Shown here: positions 22,812 to 30,734 of the stretch, one piece after another
Position numbering within the stretch: the stretch's first letter is position 1
Layout: every line of letters begins with the position of its first letter
Assembly (NCBI GenBank): GCA_002390205.1
Contig: DGOV01000123.1
Location: 1-31,129 of the forward strand
Direction: 5' to 3'
DNA: 31,129 bases
DNA from: Proteobacteria bacterium UBA4457
GTDB lineage: Bacteria; Pseudomonadota; Gammaproteobacteria; Ga0077536
Made by a program: the position numbers and the translations under genes
Notes under the pieces: generated by a model
What the model saw: only the letters and a program-made list of their open reading frames with translations
The model's database searches: none
What the model was told of the DNA's origin: nothing

Positions 22812-23645
22812 TTACTCTGATGGCGCTTCCTTAGCACTGGCTTCACTAGCACTGGCTTCACTAGCACTCGCTTCACTCTTTGGAACAGGAGGGATTTCTA
22901 AAATCGGTTCTATCGCTTCAACCTCAACAAAATCATTTACGTCAACTTCTCCTTCTGGAGAGGAAGGCATACCAGACAAAACCGCGTCAGCCACTGCACT
23001 AGCATATAGTGAAATGGCTCGCGAAGCATCGTCGTTTCCAGGAATTACATAATCAATACCTTCAGGCGAATTGTTTGTATCTACTATGCCAATTATCGGA
23101 ATACCAAGCTTATTAGCCTCAGCAACCGCTATTTTTTCATGGCCCACATCTACGATAAAAAGAGCATCAGGCAAACCGTTCATCTCTTTTATCCCTCCGA
23201 GACTCTGGCCAAGCTTTGCAGCTTCACGTCGGATAGTCAGCCCTTCTTTTTTAGTCAACACATCTAAAGCTCCCGATTCTATCTGAGACTCCAAATCTTT
23301 TAGTCTTTTTACTGACTGTTTTACAGTTTTAAAATTAGTCAACATCCCGCCTAGCCAGCGGTTACTAACAAACGGCATACCACATCGCTTTGCATGAGTT
23401 TCGATAGGATCCTGGGCAGAGCGTTTCGTACCCACAAACATAATATTGTGGCCGGGTTTAGAAGCTAGCCGCTCCACAAATTTAATACCGGTTTCGAACA
23501 TCGGAACAGTTTTGTCGAGATTTACAATATGGATTTTATTTTTTGCGCCAAAGATATATGGAGCCATTTTAGGATGCCAAAATCTTGCTTGATGCCCGAA
23601 ATGGACCCCTGACTCTAGCATGTCACGCATACTTACTTTACTCAT
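22812..23645 (-). CDS. rpsB: 30S ribosomal protein S2
   Basis: S2 binds late at the 30S head-body junction and helps recruit S1. The 277-residue product opens 'MSKVSMRDMLESGVHFGHQARFWHP' as in E. coli (241 residues) and keeps 'FVGTKRSAQDPI', 'SNRWLGGMLTNFKT' and 'GIVDTNNSP'. The start at 23645 has an AAGGAG site five bases upstream; a longer frame to 23690 would run into the leader. The C-terminus is about 35 residues longer than in E. coli: an acidic stretch, then three near-identical five-residue SEASA-type repeats. It heads the long - strand gene run and is probably autoregulated through its leader. Confidence 0.97.
   Translation of the reverse strand: MSKVSMRDMLESGVHFGHQARFWHPKMAPYIFGAKNKIHIVNLDKTVPMFETGIKFVERLASKPGHNIMFVGTKRSAQDPIETHAKRCGMPFVSNRWLGGMLTNFKTVKQSVKRLKDLESQIESGALDVLTKKEGLTIRREAAKLGQSLGGIKEMNGLPDALFIVDVGHEKIAVAEANKLGIPIIGIVDTNNSPEGIDYVIPGNDDASRAISLYASAVADAVLSGMPSSPEGEVDVNDFVEVEAIEPILEIPPVPKSEASASEASASEASAKEAPSE
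22831..22875 (-). repeat. Three 15-bp tandem repeats in the 3' end of rpsB
   Basis: Units at 22831-22845, 22846-22860 and 22861-22875 differ from each other at only one or two bases and encode Ser-Glu-Ala-Ser-Ala-like repeats in the S2 tail. The unit keeps the frame, so unit number could vary without breaking the gene. Confidence 0.85.
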
Positions 23646-23779
23646 GTTTACTCTCCTTAGGGTTTTGCCTCCACGCTCCCCGGTCACCAATCCCTCCGCG
23701 TATTCTTGCAGAAGGACACCCTAGCACCAGTTTAGGCTCGTGTGAGAATTGATTTAAAGTTACAATTTGCCCAATGGGC
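23646..23779 (-). promoter_or_regulatory. rpsB 5' leader, candidate S2 autoregulatory element
   Basis: From the predicted transcript start to the ATG is a leader of about 134 bases. TAGGGT and ACCCTA (genomic 23718-23723 and 23658-23663) can form a 6-bp long-range helix whose 3' side directly abuts the AAGGAG ribosome binding site. An inner pairing TCCTTC/GAGGGA is also possible. In gammaproteobacteria the rpsB-tsf leader is known to be folded and to bind S2 to repress its own synthesis. The match here is by position and pairing, not by a covariance search. Confidence 0.5.
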
Positions 23780-23785
23780 TGCGGC

Positions 23786-23812
23786 TTTATACCATAGAAT
23801 GCAACCCCTCAA
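23786..23812 (-). promoter_or_regulatory. Extended -10 promoter of the rpsB operon
   Basis: On the - strand TGGTATAAA (23786-23794) is a TGn extended -10 element with TATAAA, and TTGAGG (23807-23812) stands 15 bases upstream as a weak -35. E. coli and relatives also use an extended -10 promoter for rpsB, as I recall it. It lies in the 201-base divergent gap shared with map. Confidence 0.55.
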
Positions 23813-23846
23813 CAATGTGTAGTCATATAGGATCCGGATATAACAG

Positions 23847-24614
23847 ATGATAAAGACACCCGAAGAGATTAAAAAAATGCGTGTGGCTGGGAAACTCGCC
23901 GCTGAGGTGCTTGAGATGATCGAAGAGCATGTGGTGCCAGGTATAACCACCTTGGAGCTCGACAACATTTGTCATGCATATATCGTGGATATTCAAAATG
24001 CTATTCCCGCACCACTAAATTACAAAGGTTTCCCGAAATCTATTTGCACTTCAGTGAACCACGTCGTCTGTCACGGCATTCCCTGCGAAAAGATCTTGAA
24101 AGAGGGGGATATAGTCAATATCGATATTACTGTTATTAAGGATGGTTACCATGGTGACACTAGCAAAATGTTCAACTTGGGTAAAGTTTCAATCAAAGCT
24201 AATCGTCTTTCAGTAGCCGCTTACGAAAGTATGAGAAGAGGAATCAATTGTGTGAAGCCCGGAGCTCAGCTTGGAGATATCGGCTATGCCATTCAAAAGT
24301 ATGCCGAAGGACTTAACTACGGGATTGTCAGAGACTATTGCGGCCATGGAATTGGTAAGGAATTTCACGAAGCTCCCCAGGTTTTACATTACGGGAAAGA
24401 AAAAACAGGGTTAGTGTTAGAGGCTGGGATGATTTTTACTATTGAACCGATGCTTAACCTTGGGAAACATCAAGTTAAGCTTCTACCTGACAAGTGGACA
24501 GTTATCACTAAAGACAGGAGCCTTTCAGCTCAATGGGAGCATACAATATTGGTAACGGATGAGGGACATGAGATCCTAACATTGAGATCAGAAGAAAAAT
24601 TAACCCTTAATTAA
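23847..24614 (+). CDS. map: Type I methionine aminopeptidase
   Basis: MetAP removes the initiator methionine from new proteins with a small second residue; it is essential. The 255 residues are the short type Ia form without extra N-terminal domain. All five metal ligands are visible: Asp93 and Asp104 ('NIDITVIKDGYHGD'), His167 ('CGHGIG'), Glu200 ('FTIEPML') and Glu231 ('WEHTILV'), plus the catalytic His76 ('VCHGIPC'). The gene is divergent from rpsB, as in E. coli, but mutH follows where glnD is usual. Confidence 0.97.
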   Translation: MIKTPEEIKKMRVAGKLAAEVLEMIEEHVVPGITTLELDNICHAYIVDIQNAIPAPLNYKGFPKSICTSVNHVVCHGIPCEKILKEGDIVNIDITVIKDGYHGDTSKMFNLGKVSIKANRLSVAAYESMRRGINCVKPGAQLGDIGYAIQKYAEGLNYGIVRDYCGHGIGKEFHEAPQVLHYGKEKTGLVLEAGMIFTIEPMLNLGKHQVKLLPDKWTVITKDRSLSAQWEHTILVTDEGHEILTLRSEEKLTLN

Positions 24615-24631
24615 CGGATATTAAAGATCAA

Positions 24632-25300
24632 TTGCTTCATCCTACCCCGCTTTCAGAAAACGACTTATCAGCCAGAGCAAGCGCGATGGCAGGGGCTCGC
24701 CTCAACGACATAGCTTCAGCCACAGGGCAACCACTACCAAAAGATCTTCTGCGACATAAAGGCGCTATCGGGGAACTTATTGAGATGTATTTAGGCGCTA
24801 CGGCGGGGGCACGTCCTGAGCCAGATTTCCCAGAAATAGGGGTAGAGCTAAAGACTCTACCAATCAATTTGAGCGGTAAGCCTGCAGAATCAACATATAT
24901 TTGCAGTATTACATTGAGCTCCCTAGTAGGTTCATCATGGTCCACATCATTAGTTTATCGAAAACTAAAACGAGTTTTGTGGGTGCCTTTTGAAGCTGAT
25001 AGAAATATCGCTCTTTCTGAGAGACGAGTAGGTACTCCTTTTTTCTGGTCACCATCCGACAGCGATATAGGCTATCTGCAAAGAGATTGGGAGGAGCATA
25101 TGGAATTGCTATCTACAGGAAATTTCAGTTTGCTATCAGCTCATCAGGGCAAATACCTTCAAGTGCGCCCCAAAGCGGCTAACGGCAAAGCACTAGCGCC
25201 GTCCATAAACTATCATGGTAACCCTAGCCGAAACCTGCCTCGGGGCTTCTATTTAAGGTCCACATTCACAGCGAAAATTTTAGAATCGGCGTTCGAATGA
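24632..25300 (+). CDS. mutH: DNA mismatch repair endonuclease MutH
   Basis: MutH nicks the unmethylated strand at hemimethylated GATC sites when activated by MutS and MutL, marking the new strand for repair. The 222 residues (E. coli 229) carry the catalytic set: Glu51 ('GELIEMYLGATAG'), then 'EPDFPEIGVELKT' with Asp65, Glu72 and Lys74. Later conserved parts are 'YRKLKRVLWVPFE', 'RRVGTPFFWSPS' and 'YLQVRPKAANGKAL'. The start is a TTG at 24632, the only NTG codon before the conserved region, with a poor ribosome binding site. Its presence implies Dam methylation of GATC in this organism. The stop overlaps the dusA start as ATGA. Confidence 0.95.
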   Translation: MLHPTPLSENDLSARASAMAGARLNDIASATGQPLPKDLLRHKGAIGELIEMYLGATAGARPEPDFPEIGVELKTLPINLSGKPAESTYICSITLSSLVGSSWSTSLVYRKLKRVLWVPFEADRNIALSERRVGTPFFWSPSDSDIGYLQRDWEEHMELLSTGNFSLLSAHQGKYLQVRPKAANGKALAPSINYHGNPSRNLPRGFYLRSTFTAKILESAFE

Positions 25301-26301
25301 GCTCGAAAAACACTCTGGTTGAGAGTCCTAATGAATGGAAGTTCTGTCTAGCTCCAATGATGAAAAAAACGGACCGTCATTTTCGCTATCTCATCAGTAT
25401 AATTGCTCCGAAAATGCGCCTGTATACAGAAATGATTACCCCGGATGCCATAATCTATGGGAACCGCGCGCGTTTTTTGGGCCATTCAAAGAATGAGCTA
25501 CCTCTTGCCCTGCAGCTTGGGGGAGCAAACCCTGAAAGCATTTTACAAAGCGCTCTCTTAGCAGTGAAGGCAGGGTTTAATGAGATCAACCTTAACTGCG
25601 GCTGCCCTAGTGATAGAGTCCAATCAGGAGCTTTTGGTGCCGCAATGATGAAGCGTCCGGAGCTTGTTGCCAATTGCGTGGCTACCTTGCACCGCGAATT
25701 GCCGCAAGATATTAAGGTAAGTGTAAAAACACGATTAGGAGTTGACGATTTATATAGCTATACCTATTTGCACTCGTTCATAACACGAGCCGTCGAAAGC
25801 GGCTGCCGTATTTTCCATATACACGCGAGAAAGGCTCTTTTAGCAGGTTTAAGCCCGAAAGAAAACAGGGAAATACCCCCTTTGAATTACAACTGGGTCT
25901 ATCGTCTCAAAAAAGATTTTCCGATGTGTACCATGGTCATCAACGGTGGAGTAAATTCGGTTTCTCAGCTCGCAGAACATTTGCGGCGCGTTGACGGCGT
26001 AATGATTGGTAGACATGCCTATAATAATCCTTTTGACCTCGCTCACTTTGAAAATATAATCTTTGACCAAGACGCTAATACTGCAACTTTGACGCGTAAA
26101 GAGGTTGTATTGCAGTATCTGGATTATGTAGATCATCGAATGTCGGAAGGCTTTCAGTTTAAGACAATGATCAATCATTTGATCAACCTCTATCAAGGCC
26201 AACCAAATGCTAAAGCATGGAGACGATATTTAAGTGTCAACTCCGGCCGGAAATCGGCAAGCCTTGAAACGGTCTTCTCTGCCTTATCCCTAGTAGATTA
26301 A
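25297..26301 (+). CDS. dusA: tRNA-dihydrouridine synthase A
   Basis: DusA reduces uridines 20 and 20a in the tRNA D-loop, using FMN and NADPH. The 334 residues match the DusA subfamily, not DusB or DusC: 'LYTEMITPDAIIYGNRAR', 'LPLALQLGGANPESI', 'EINLNCGCPSDRVQSGAFGA' with the catalytic Cys103, 'HARKALLAGLSPKENREIPPL' and 'VINGGVNS', then 'VDGVMIGRHAYNNP' for FMN phosphate. Position 101 is Cys where homologues often have Val. It overlaps mutH by four bases, so the two are probably translated together. The C-terminal helical domain is complete. Confidence 0.95.
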   Translation: MSSKNTLVESPNEWKFCLAPMMKKTDRHFRYLISIIAPKMRLYTEMITPDAIIYGNRARFLGHSKNELPLALQLGGANPESILQSALLAVKAGFNEINLNCGCPSDRVQSGAFGAAMMKRPELVANCVATLHRELPQDIKVSVKTRLGVDDLYSYTYLHSFITRAVESGCRIFHIHARKALLAGLSPKENREIPPLNYNWVYRLKKDFPMCTMVINGGVNSVSQLAEHLRRVDGVMIGRHAYNNPFDLAHFENIIFDQDANTATLTRKEVVLQYLDYVDHRMSEGFQFKTMINHLINLYQGQPNAKAWRRYLSVNSGRKSASLETVFSALSLVD

Positions 26302-26396
26302 ATCCTCATTGTAGCAGACTTGGTCTAGGTCGCGTTATACTGGGACACGTTCTACTAGAGAATTGTTAAACATACGGATTGAGACAAAAGTAACTT

Positions 26397-27050
26397 ATGA
26401 GCATTGAGCACGCTAGATTCAACATGGTTGAGCAACAAATCAGAACTTGGGACGTCTTAGACTCGACTGTTTTAGACGTTTGCACGAGAGTAAACAGAGA
26501 AAACTACGTCCCTCAAAACCTCCAAAGCTTAGCATTTGCTGATACTGAAATCGAAATCGGTTTTGGTCAGCACATGATGTCCCCAAAAATTGAAGCTCGT
26601 GCGCTGCAGGCCTTGAAAATCGAATCTGGTGACACCGTGCTCGAAATCGGGACGGGTAGCGGCTTTATGGCAGCCTTACTCAGTTCTCTTGCGGATAGAG
26701 TCGACTCGCTTGAGATTAATGCTGAGTTAGCAACAACCGCCGCTGAGAGGCTTGCGAGTGATGGTTTCGATAACTGCACTGTCCGAGAGTGTGACGGGAT
26801 TGACGGTTTCATCGCCAATGCTCCCTACGATGCAATTATGCTGTCAGGTTCCTGTGTTGAGCGCCGACCGAAACTCGAAGAGTTACTTGCCATTGGAGGG
26901 AGGCTATTTGTCGTATTGGGAATTGCCCCCGTAATGCAAGCTATCTTGGTAACTCGTTACGACAAAGAAACTTGGATTTCAGAAGACTTATTTGAAACTA
27001 CGATAACTCCACTTATTGGAGCCGAGAAAAAAAGGGAATTTCAGTTTTAA
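26397..27050 (+). CDS. Protein-L-isoaspartate O-methyltransferase family protein
   Basis: A 217-residue SAM-dependent methyltransferase of the PCMT family (PF01135). The start 'RFNMVEQQIRTWDVLD' and the SAM-binding 'VLEIGTGSGFMAALLSSLA' (about residues 80-98) are clear, followed by 'VDSLEINAELA' with the ribose-binding acid. The usual PCMT acceptor loop is modified to 'GFGQHMMSPKIEAR', so true isoaspartyl repair activity is not certain. This branch is often found just upstream of tolC in gammaproteobacteria, as here (20 bases to the next open frame, 92 to the chosen tolC start). The role of that link is unknown. The ATG at 26397 has no strong ribosome binding site. Confidence 0.85.
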   Translation: MSIEHARFNMVEQQIRTWDVLDSTVLDVCTRVNRENYVPQNLQSLAFADTEIEIGFGQHMMSPKIEARALQALKIESGDTVLEIGTGSGFMAALLSSLADRVDSLEINAELATTAAERLASDGFDNCTVRECDGIDGFIANAPYDAIMLSGSCVERRPKLEELLAIGGRLFVVLGIAPVMQAILVTRYDKETWISEDLFETTITPLIGAEKKREFQF

Positions 27051-27142
27051 TTTTACAGGCGAATGCAAATTTGTTGAGGTCTTTCCCAGGACATTTCATA
27101 CCAATCTGGTTAGTTAGCCAGAAATATCAGAAGAGTAAAGCT

Positions 27143-28477
27143 ATGGCAAAGTCTATGATGTGCGTGATAAATGCCCTTGTATTACTAGCGTTGCTTCAGG
27201 CGCCTAGTATTCAAGCATCTGATAGTGACTTAAGGTCACTATTGGCACTCGCCGAGCTAGAAGACCCTTTATACAAGGAAGCCCAATCGCTTGCCTTAGC
27301 TAAAGCAGAAGGCGTGCCCCAAGCCAAATCACAAATATTTTTTCCTACAATAAAGTTTAATGCGGGGACTAACCGAGTGCGTGACGATATCTCAACGACC
27401 GGATTCGGAGCGAATGGGGTTACTAAGTATAATTCAAGAAATTATAGTATTTCTTTCACACAACCAATTTACCACCAAGATAGATTTCTAGCTCTTTCTC
27501 AAGCTGATAGAAGGGTGCAACAAGCTCAAATCGAAGTTGTGATCGCGCACCAAGAATTAATTCTAAGGCTTGCAGAAGCATATTTTGAAGTCCTTGCATC
27601 CCAAGACAACTTGGTTTTCCAACAAACCCAAAACAAATCTTTGCTTGGACAACTTCGACAGGCTCAGAAAAAATTCACAGTGGGTCTAATTCCCAGAACA
27701 GACGTTGAAGAAGCAAAAGCTGGGTACGACAGATCAATAGCCAGTCTAATCAAAGCAAAGCAGTCGATTGACAATGCTGGAGAGATGCTCAGAGAAATCA
27801 CCAAGAGCTATCCTAATAAACTTCCCGTGTTAACAGAAGAAATAACCTTAAATCTTCCAAAACCGCCACTCATAGAACAGTGGACTGCGGCGGCGTTAGA
27901 AAAAAGTCTAGAAATAAAAGCAGCTAATCTCGACGTCCAGATAGCCCAAAAAGAGATCTACAAGGAAGCGTCACGGAGCTTACCTACGATAGATCTCGTC
28001 GGTGGTCATGGATACGGTCGTCAAGGTGGACGTTTCGGTGCAAGCAAAATACACAAAAGTGATGTCGGTATTGAAGTGAATGTTCCTCTTTTTGAAGGTG
28101 GGATGACAATGTCTTTAACCAAAGAAGCACGGCATAGACATGCGGCCAAACTTGCTATTTTAGAGTCCACACACAGGGCAGTTAACAGGAAAACACGACA
28201 AGCTTATTTAGGTATCATCTCTCAGATTGGAGCCGTCCAAGCTTTGAAACAAGCAGTGCTATCATCGGATGCTGCACTAAAATCAACGACGGGCGGCTTC
28301 AACGTTGGGACCCGAACGGCAGTAGACGTTGTTGCAGCAGAGCGCGTTCTCTCGGAGTCAAAAAAAGATTACGCTCGAGCGCGCTATGACTACCTGTTAG
28401 AAACGTTGAAATTAAAGAAAGCTGTGGGAGTTTTATCTCCTGAAGATCTAATTTCAATAGAAGCTTGGCTAAAATAG
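27143..28477 (+). CDS. tolC: TolC family outer membrane efflux protein
   Basis: An outer-membrane factor that forms the trimeric exit duct for efflux pumps and type I secretion. From ATG 27143 the product has 444 residues with a signal peptide ('CVINALVLLALLQAPSIQAS', cut near residue 26). Two repeats of the family follow, each with long coiled helices and paired strands: 'FTQPIYHQDRFLALSQADRRVQQAQ' style in the first half and 'VNVPLFEGGMTMSLTKEA' in the second, with 'FNVGTRTAVDVVAAERVL' near the end. A frame to 27071 exists but adds a segment that would spoil the signal peptide. No pump genes are adjacent. It is convergent with waaA. Confidence 0.92.
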   Translation: MAKSMMCVINALVLLALLQAPSIQASDSDLRSLLALAELEDPLYKEAQSLALAKAEGVPQAKSQIFFPTIKFNAGTNRVRDDISTTGFGANGVTKYNSRNYSISFTQPIYHQDRFLALSQADRRVQQAQIEVVIAHQELILRLAEAYFEVLASQDNLVFQQTQNKSLLGQLRQAQKKFTVGLIPRTDVEEAKAGYDRSIASLIKAKQSIDNAGEMLREITKSYPNKLPVLTEEITLNLPKPPLIEQWTAAALEKSLEIKAANLDVQIAQKEIYKEASRSLPTIDLVGGHGYGRQGGRFGASKIHKSDVGIEVNVPLFEGGMTMSLTKEARHRHAAKLAILESTHRAVNRKTRQAYLGIISQIGAVQALKQAVLSSDAALKSTTGGFNVGTRTAVDVVAAERVLSESKKDYARARYDYLLETLKLKKAVGVLSPEDLISIEAWLK

Positions 28478-28491
28478 CACCTGAGCGCGCC

Positions 28492-29757
28492 TCACGTGAG
28501 ATACGGCTCAAGGGCTGCAAAAGTCAATTTTGTTGCTCCTTGGTGGCTCTCCATCACCTGAGTCGCCCTTATACTTTGCCTCAGAGCTAATTCGTGGTTA
28601 GCTAACAAACTACCCGCAGATTTTATTAATTCAGAAGGATTTGAGACTTTGACCAAAGCATTATTCGTCAAAAGTTTGTCACAAATATCACTAAAGTTAA
28701 AGGTAGAAGTTCCCGTGATCACAGGAACTCCTAGCGCTATTGGCTCTAACACGTTTTGTCCTCCGCGCGGCAGTATGCTTCCACCAACAAAAGCTACATC
28801 GGAAATAGCGTAAAAAGACAATAAATGGCCAAGTGTATCGACTAAAAGAACCTCGAATTTTTCTGCTGGCTTAACAGTAGTTTGATAACTCACTGAAAAA
28901 CCTGATGACCTAACAAGCTTGCTGATGACAGGAATTCGATCTGGATGTCTCGGCGCCAAAATAAAGATCAGCTCTGGAAATGCCGTTCTAAGTTGCAGCA
29001 TGCTTTCTATAATAAATCGTTCTTCCCCCTCTCGAAAGCTTCCAAAACACATAATTTTTTTTGATACCAGGCCTAGGCGTTCTCTTAGTTTTATAGCTTG
29101 AAAAGTGGTCTGTTCTCCTACGACTAGATCAAACTTCAAATTTCCAACAACACTAATGCTGGTTTGTTTCACCCCTAGTTTTTCGTACCACCGAGCGTAT
29201 TCTTCTGTTTGAGCAAGCACCATCGATAATGATTCAAAAGCAGGTGTAGTAATCGCTTTTGCTTTCCGATAATTCCTGTAAGAGTTTGGGGACATTCGAC
29301 CGTTTATGATCACAGTAGGAATTTTTTCATCGCCGCAGAGCTTTAACAAATTAGGCCATAGTTCTGTTTCCACCAAGATTAATACTTTCGGATTTACGCG
29401 ACTTGCGAAACGGGCCAACACTGAGGGCAAATCAATTGGGAAATACAAATGTGAAACCTGATCACCAAACTCTAAATAAGCAATTTCTGCACCTGTAACC
29501 GTTGTAGTCGTGACAAGAATAGTCCTGAGCGGATACTCTTTAAGAATTTTTTTCACCAAGGGCGATACAGCTTTCACCTCACCAACTGACACGGCGTGGA
29601 CCCAGATAGGGTTGGAGTTGCCAAGGCAAAACGTGGGGAAACCTAATTTTTGTTTACAGCCTTCCCATAAACCTTGCTTCGATTTATTACGCCACAGCCA
29701 TCTCAGCAACAAAAGCGGAGCAAGCCCGCTGGTCACAGCCGTGTAAAAAAATCTCAA
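28492..29757 (-). CDS. waaA: Kdo transferase (3-deoxy-D-manno-octulosonic acid transferase)
   Basis: WaaA (KdtA) adds Kdo residues to lipid IVA on the inner face of the inner membrane, joining lipid A to the LPS core. The 421 residues (E. coli 425) have an N-terminal anchor helix (about 4-21), 'WVHAVSVGEVKA' with the putative base Glu60, 'LVETELWPNL', 'GSFREGEE' and 'ILAPRHPDR', then 'FVGGSILPRGGQNVLEP' for the CMP-Kdo site. The start is a TTG at 29757, overlapping the hldD stop as TTGA; no other start fits the family N-terminus. It is the last gene of the LPS core set. Confidence 0.95.
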   Translation of the reverse strand: MRFFYTAVTSGLAPLLLLRWLWRNKSKQGLWEGCKQKLGFPTFCLGNSNPIWVHAVSVGEVKAVSPLVKKILKEYPLRTILVTTTTVTGAEIAYLEFGDQVSHLYFPIDLPSVLARFASRVNPKVLILVETELWPNLLKLCGDEKIPTVIINGRMSPNSYRNYRKAKAITTPAFESLSMVLAQTEEYARWYEKLGVKQTSISVVGNLKFDLVVGEQTTFQAIKLRERLGLVSKKIMCFGSFREGEERFIIESMLQLRTAFPELIFILAPRHPDRIPVISKLVRSSGFSVSYQTTVKPAEKFEVLLVDTLGHLLSFYAISDVAFVGGSILPRGGQNVLEPIALGVPVITGTSTFNFSDICDKLLTNNALVKVSNPSELIKSAGSLLANHELALRQSIRATQVMESHQGATKLTFAALEPYLT

Positions 29758-30734
29758 AGACTTAGCCAGGTCAAATACTCCTTAACCCCGCATTTAATCG
29801 CCCTGAAATCCTTACTATAACCAATATTACGGAGGCTCGCGATATTCGCTTTTGTATTTGCTTGATAAGCAGATAGTAGCTCAGAAGGGAACGGGATATA
29901 TTCGATTTGACCTCTTCCGTAAAATTCAACAACCGCGTTGGCAACCGTATTAAAAGTCTCTGCGACACCCGTACCGCAGTTGTATATACCTGATGCCAAA
30001 GGCGACTGCTCACCAGCCCATATAGTTACGTCCACCACGTCATCAACATGCACAAAATCTCGGCACTGCTCCCCGGCCGCATAGCCGTGAGAGCCAGAAA
30101 ACAACTTGATTTTATCGCTAACAGAAAGCTGCTGATTTAAGTGGTAAATAACACTTGCCATAGTGTCTTTATGACCCTCATTCGGACCATAGACATTAAA
30201 ATACCTCAGTCCGATTACGGTTGAGGATTTTTCTGTTGTTTGCATTTGTCTTTGACGCACATGCTGGTCAAAAGCTAGTTTTGAATACCCATAAACATTT
30301 AAGGGTCCCTCATTCGCAGCGATGTTCAGATCGCTGCCTGAACCAGAACCGTAAACTGATGCGCTAGAGGCATAAACCAATGGGATTTGAATTTTTTGAC
30401 AGAATTCTAAGAGTAACCGCGATGCTCGGAAATTAGTATTCATCAGGTGCTTTCCGTCCCACTCCGTTGTGCGAGAACACGCGCCCAGGTGAAATACTTG
30501 AGAGATATGGTCTAACTTGCCGTGATAACTCGTTTTGGGATTCATAAAGTTTTCAATCTCGCTAAAAAACCTATCTTTATCTTCATAGTCTGCTATACAA
30601 CATTTAGCCAAGTTCAAGGCTTTCCGACCATCTGTAAGGTTGTCGACCACTAGTATGTCAAACAAACCCCTTCGATTTAATTCGGCAACGAGATTACTAC
30701 CGATAAAGCCTGCCCCGCCAGTCACTAAAATCAT
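29754..30734 (-). CDS. hldD: ADP-L-glycero-D-manno-heptose 6-epimerase
   Basis: HldD (RfaD) converts ADP-D-glycero- to ADP-L-glycero-D-manno-heptose, the last step in making the LPS inner-core sugar donor. The 326 residues (E. coli 310) form a short-chain dehydrogenase-like epimerase: NADP-binding 'VTGGAGFIGSN' at residues 4-14, 'GACSRTTEWDGK', 'YASSASVYG', the catalytic 'YGYSK' with Tyr148 and Lys152, and 'RDFVHVDDVVDV'. The ATG at 30734 overlaps the hldE stop as ATGA. Confidence 0.96.
   Translation of the reverse strand: MILVTGGAGFIGSNLVAELNRRGLFDILVVDNLTDGRKALNLAKCCIADYEDKDRFFSEIENFMNPKTSYHGKLDHISQVFHLGACSRTTEWDGKHLMNTNFRASRLLLEFCQKIQIPLVYASSASVYGSGSGSDLNIAANEGPLNVYGYSKLAFDQHVRQRQMQTTEKSSTVIGLRYFNVYGPNEGHKDTMASVIYHLNQQLSVSDKIKLFSGSHGYAAGEQCRDFVHVDDVVDVTIWAGEQSPLASGIYNCGTGVAETFNTVANAVVEFYGRGQIEYIPFPSELLSAYQANTKANIASLRNIGYSKDFRAIKCGVKEYLTWLSL

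Noticed and set aside
22831..22875. Tandem repeats as a CRISPR array
   Set aside because: The units are contiguous without spacers and in frame within rpsB.
23767..23795. TTGCCC-17-TACCAT as a promoter for map
   Set aside because: The -35 matches at only three positions and the -10 overlaps the much better rpsB element on the other strand, so I could not support it.
28491..28500. Palindrome CTCACGTGAG at the waaA stop as a terminator
   Set aside because: It has no loop-forming centre and no U tract on either strand, and it is partly waaA coding sequence.
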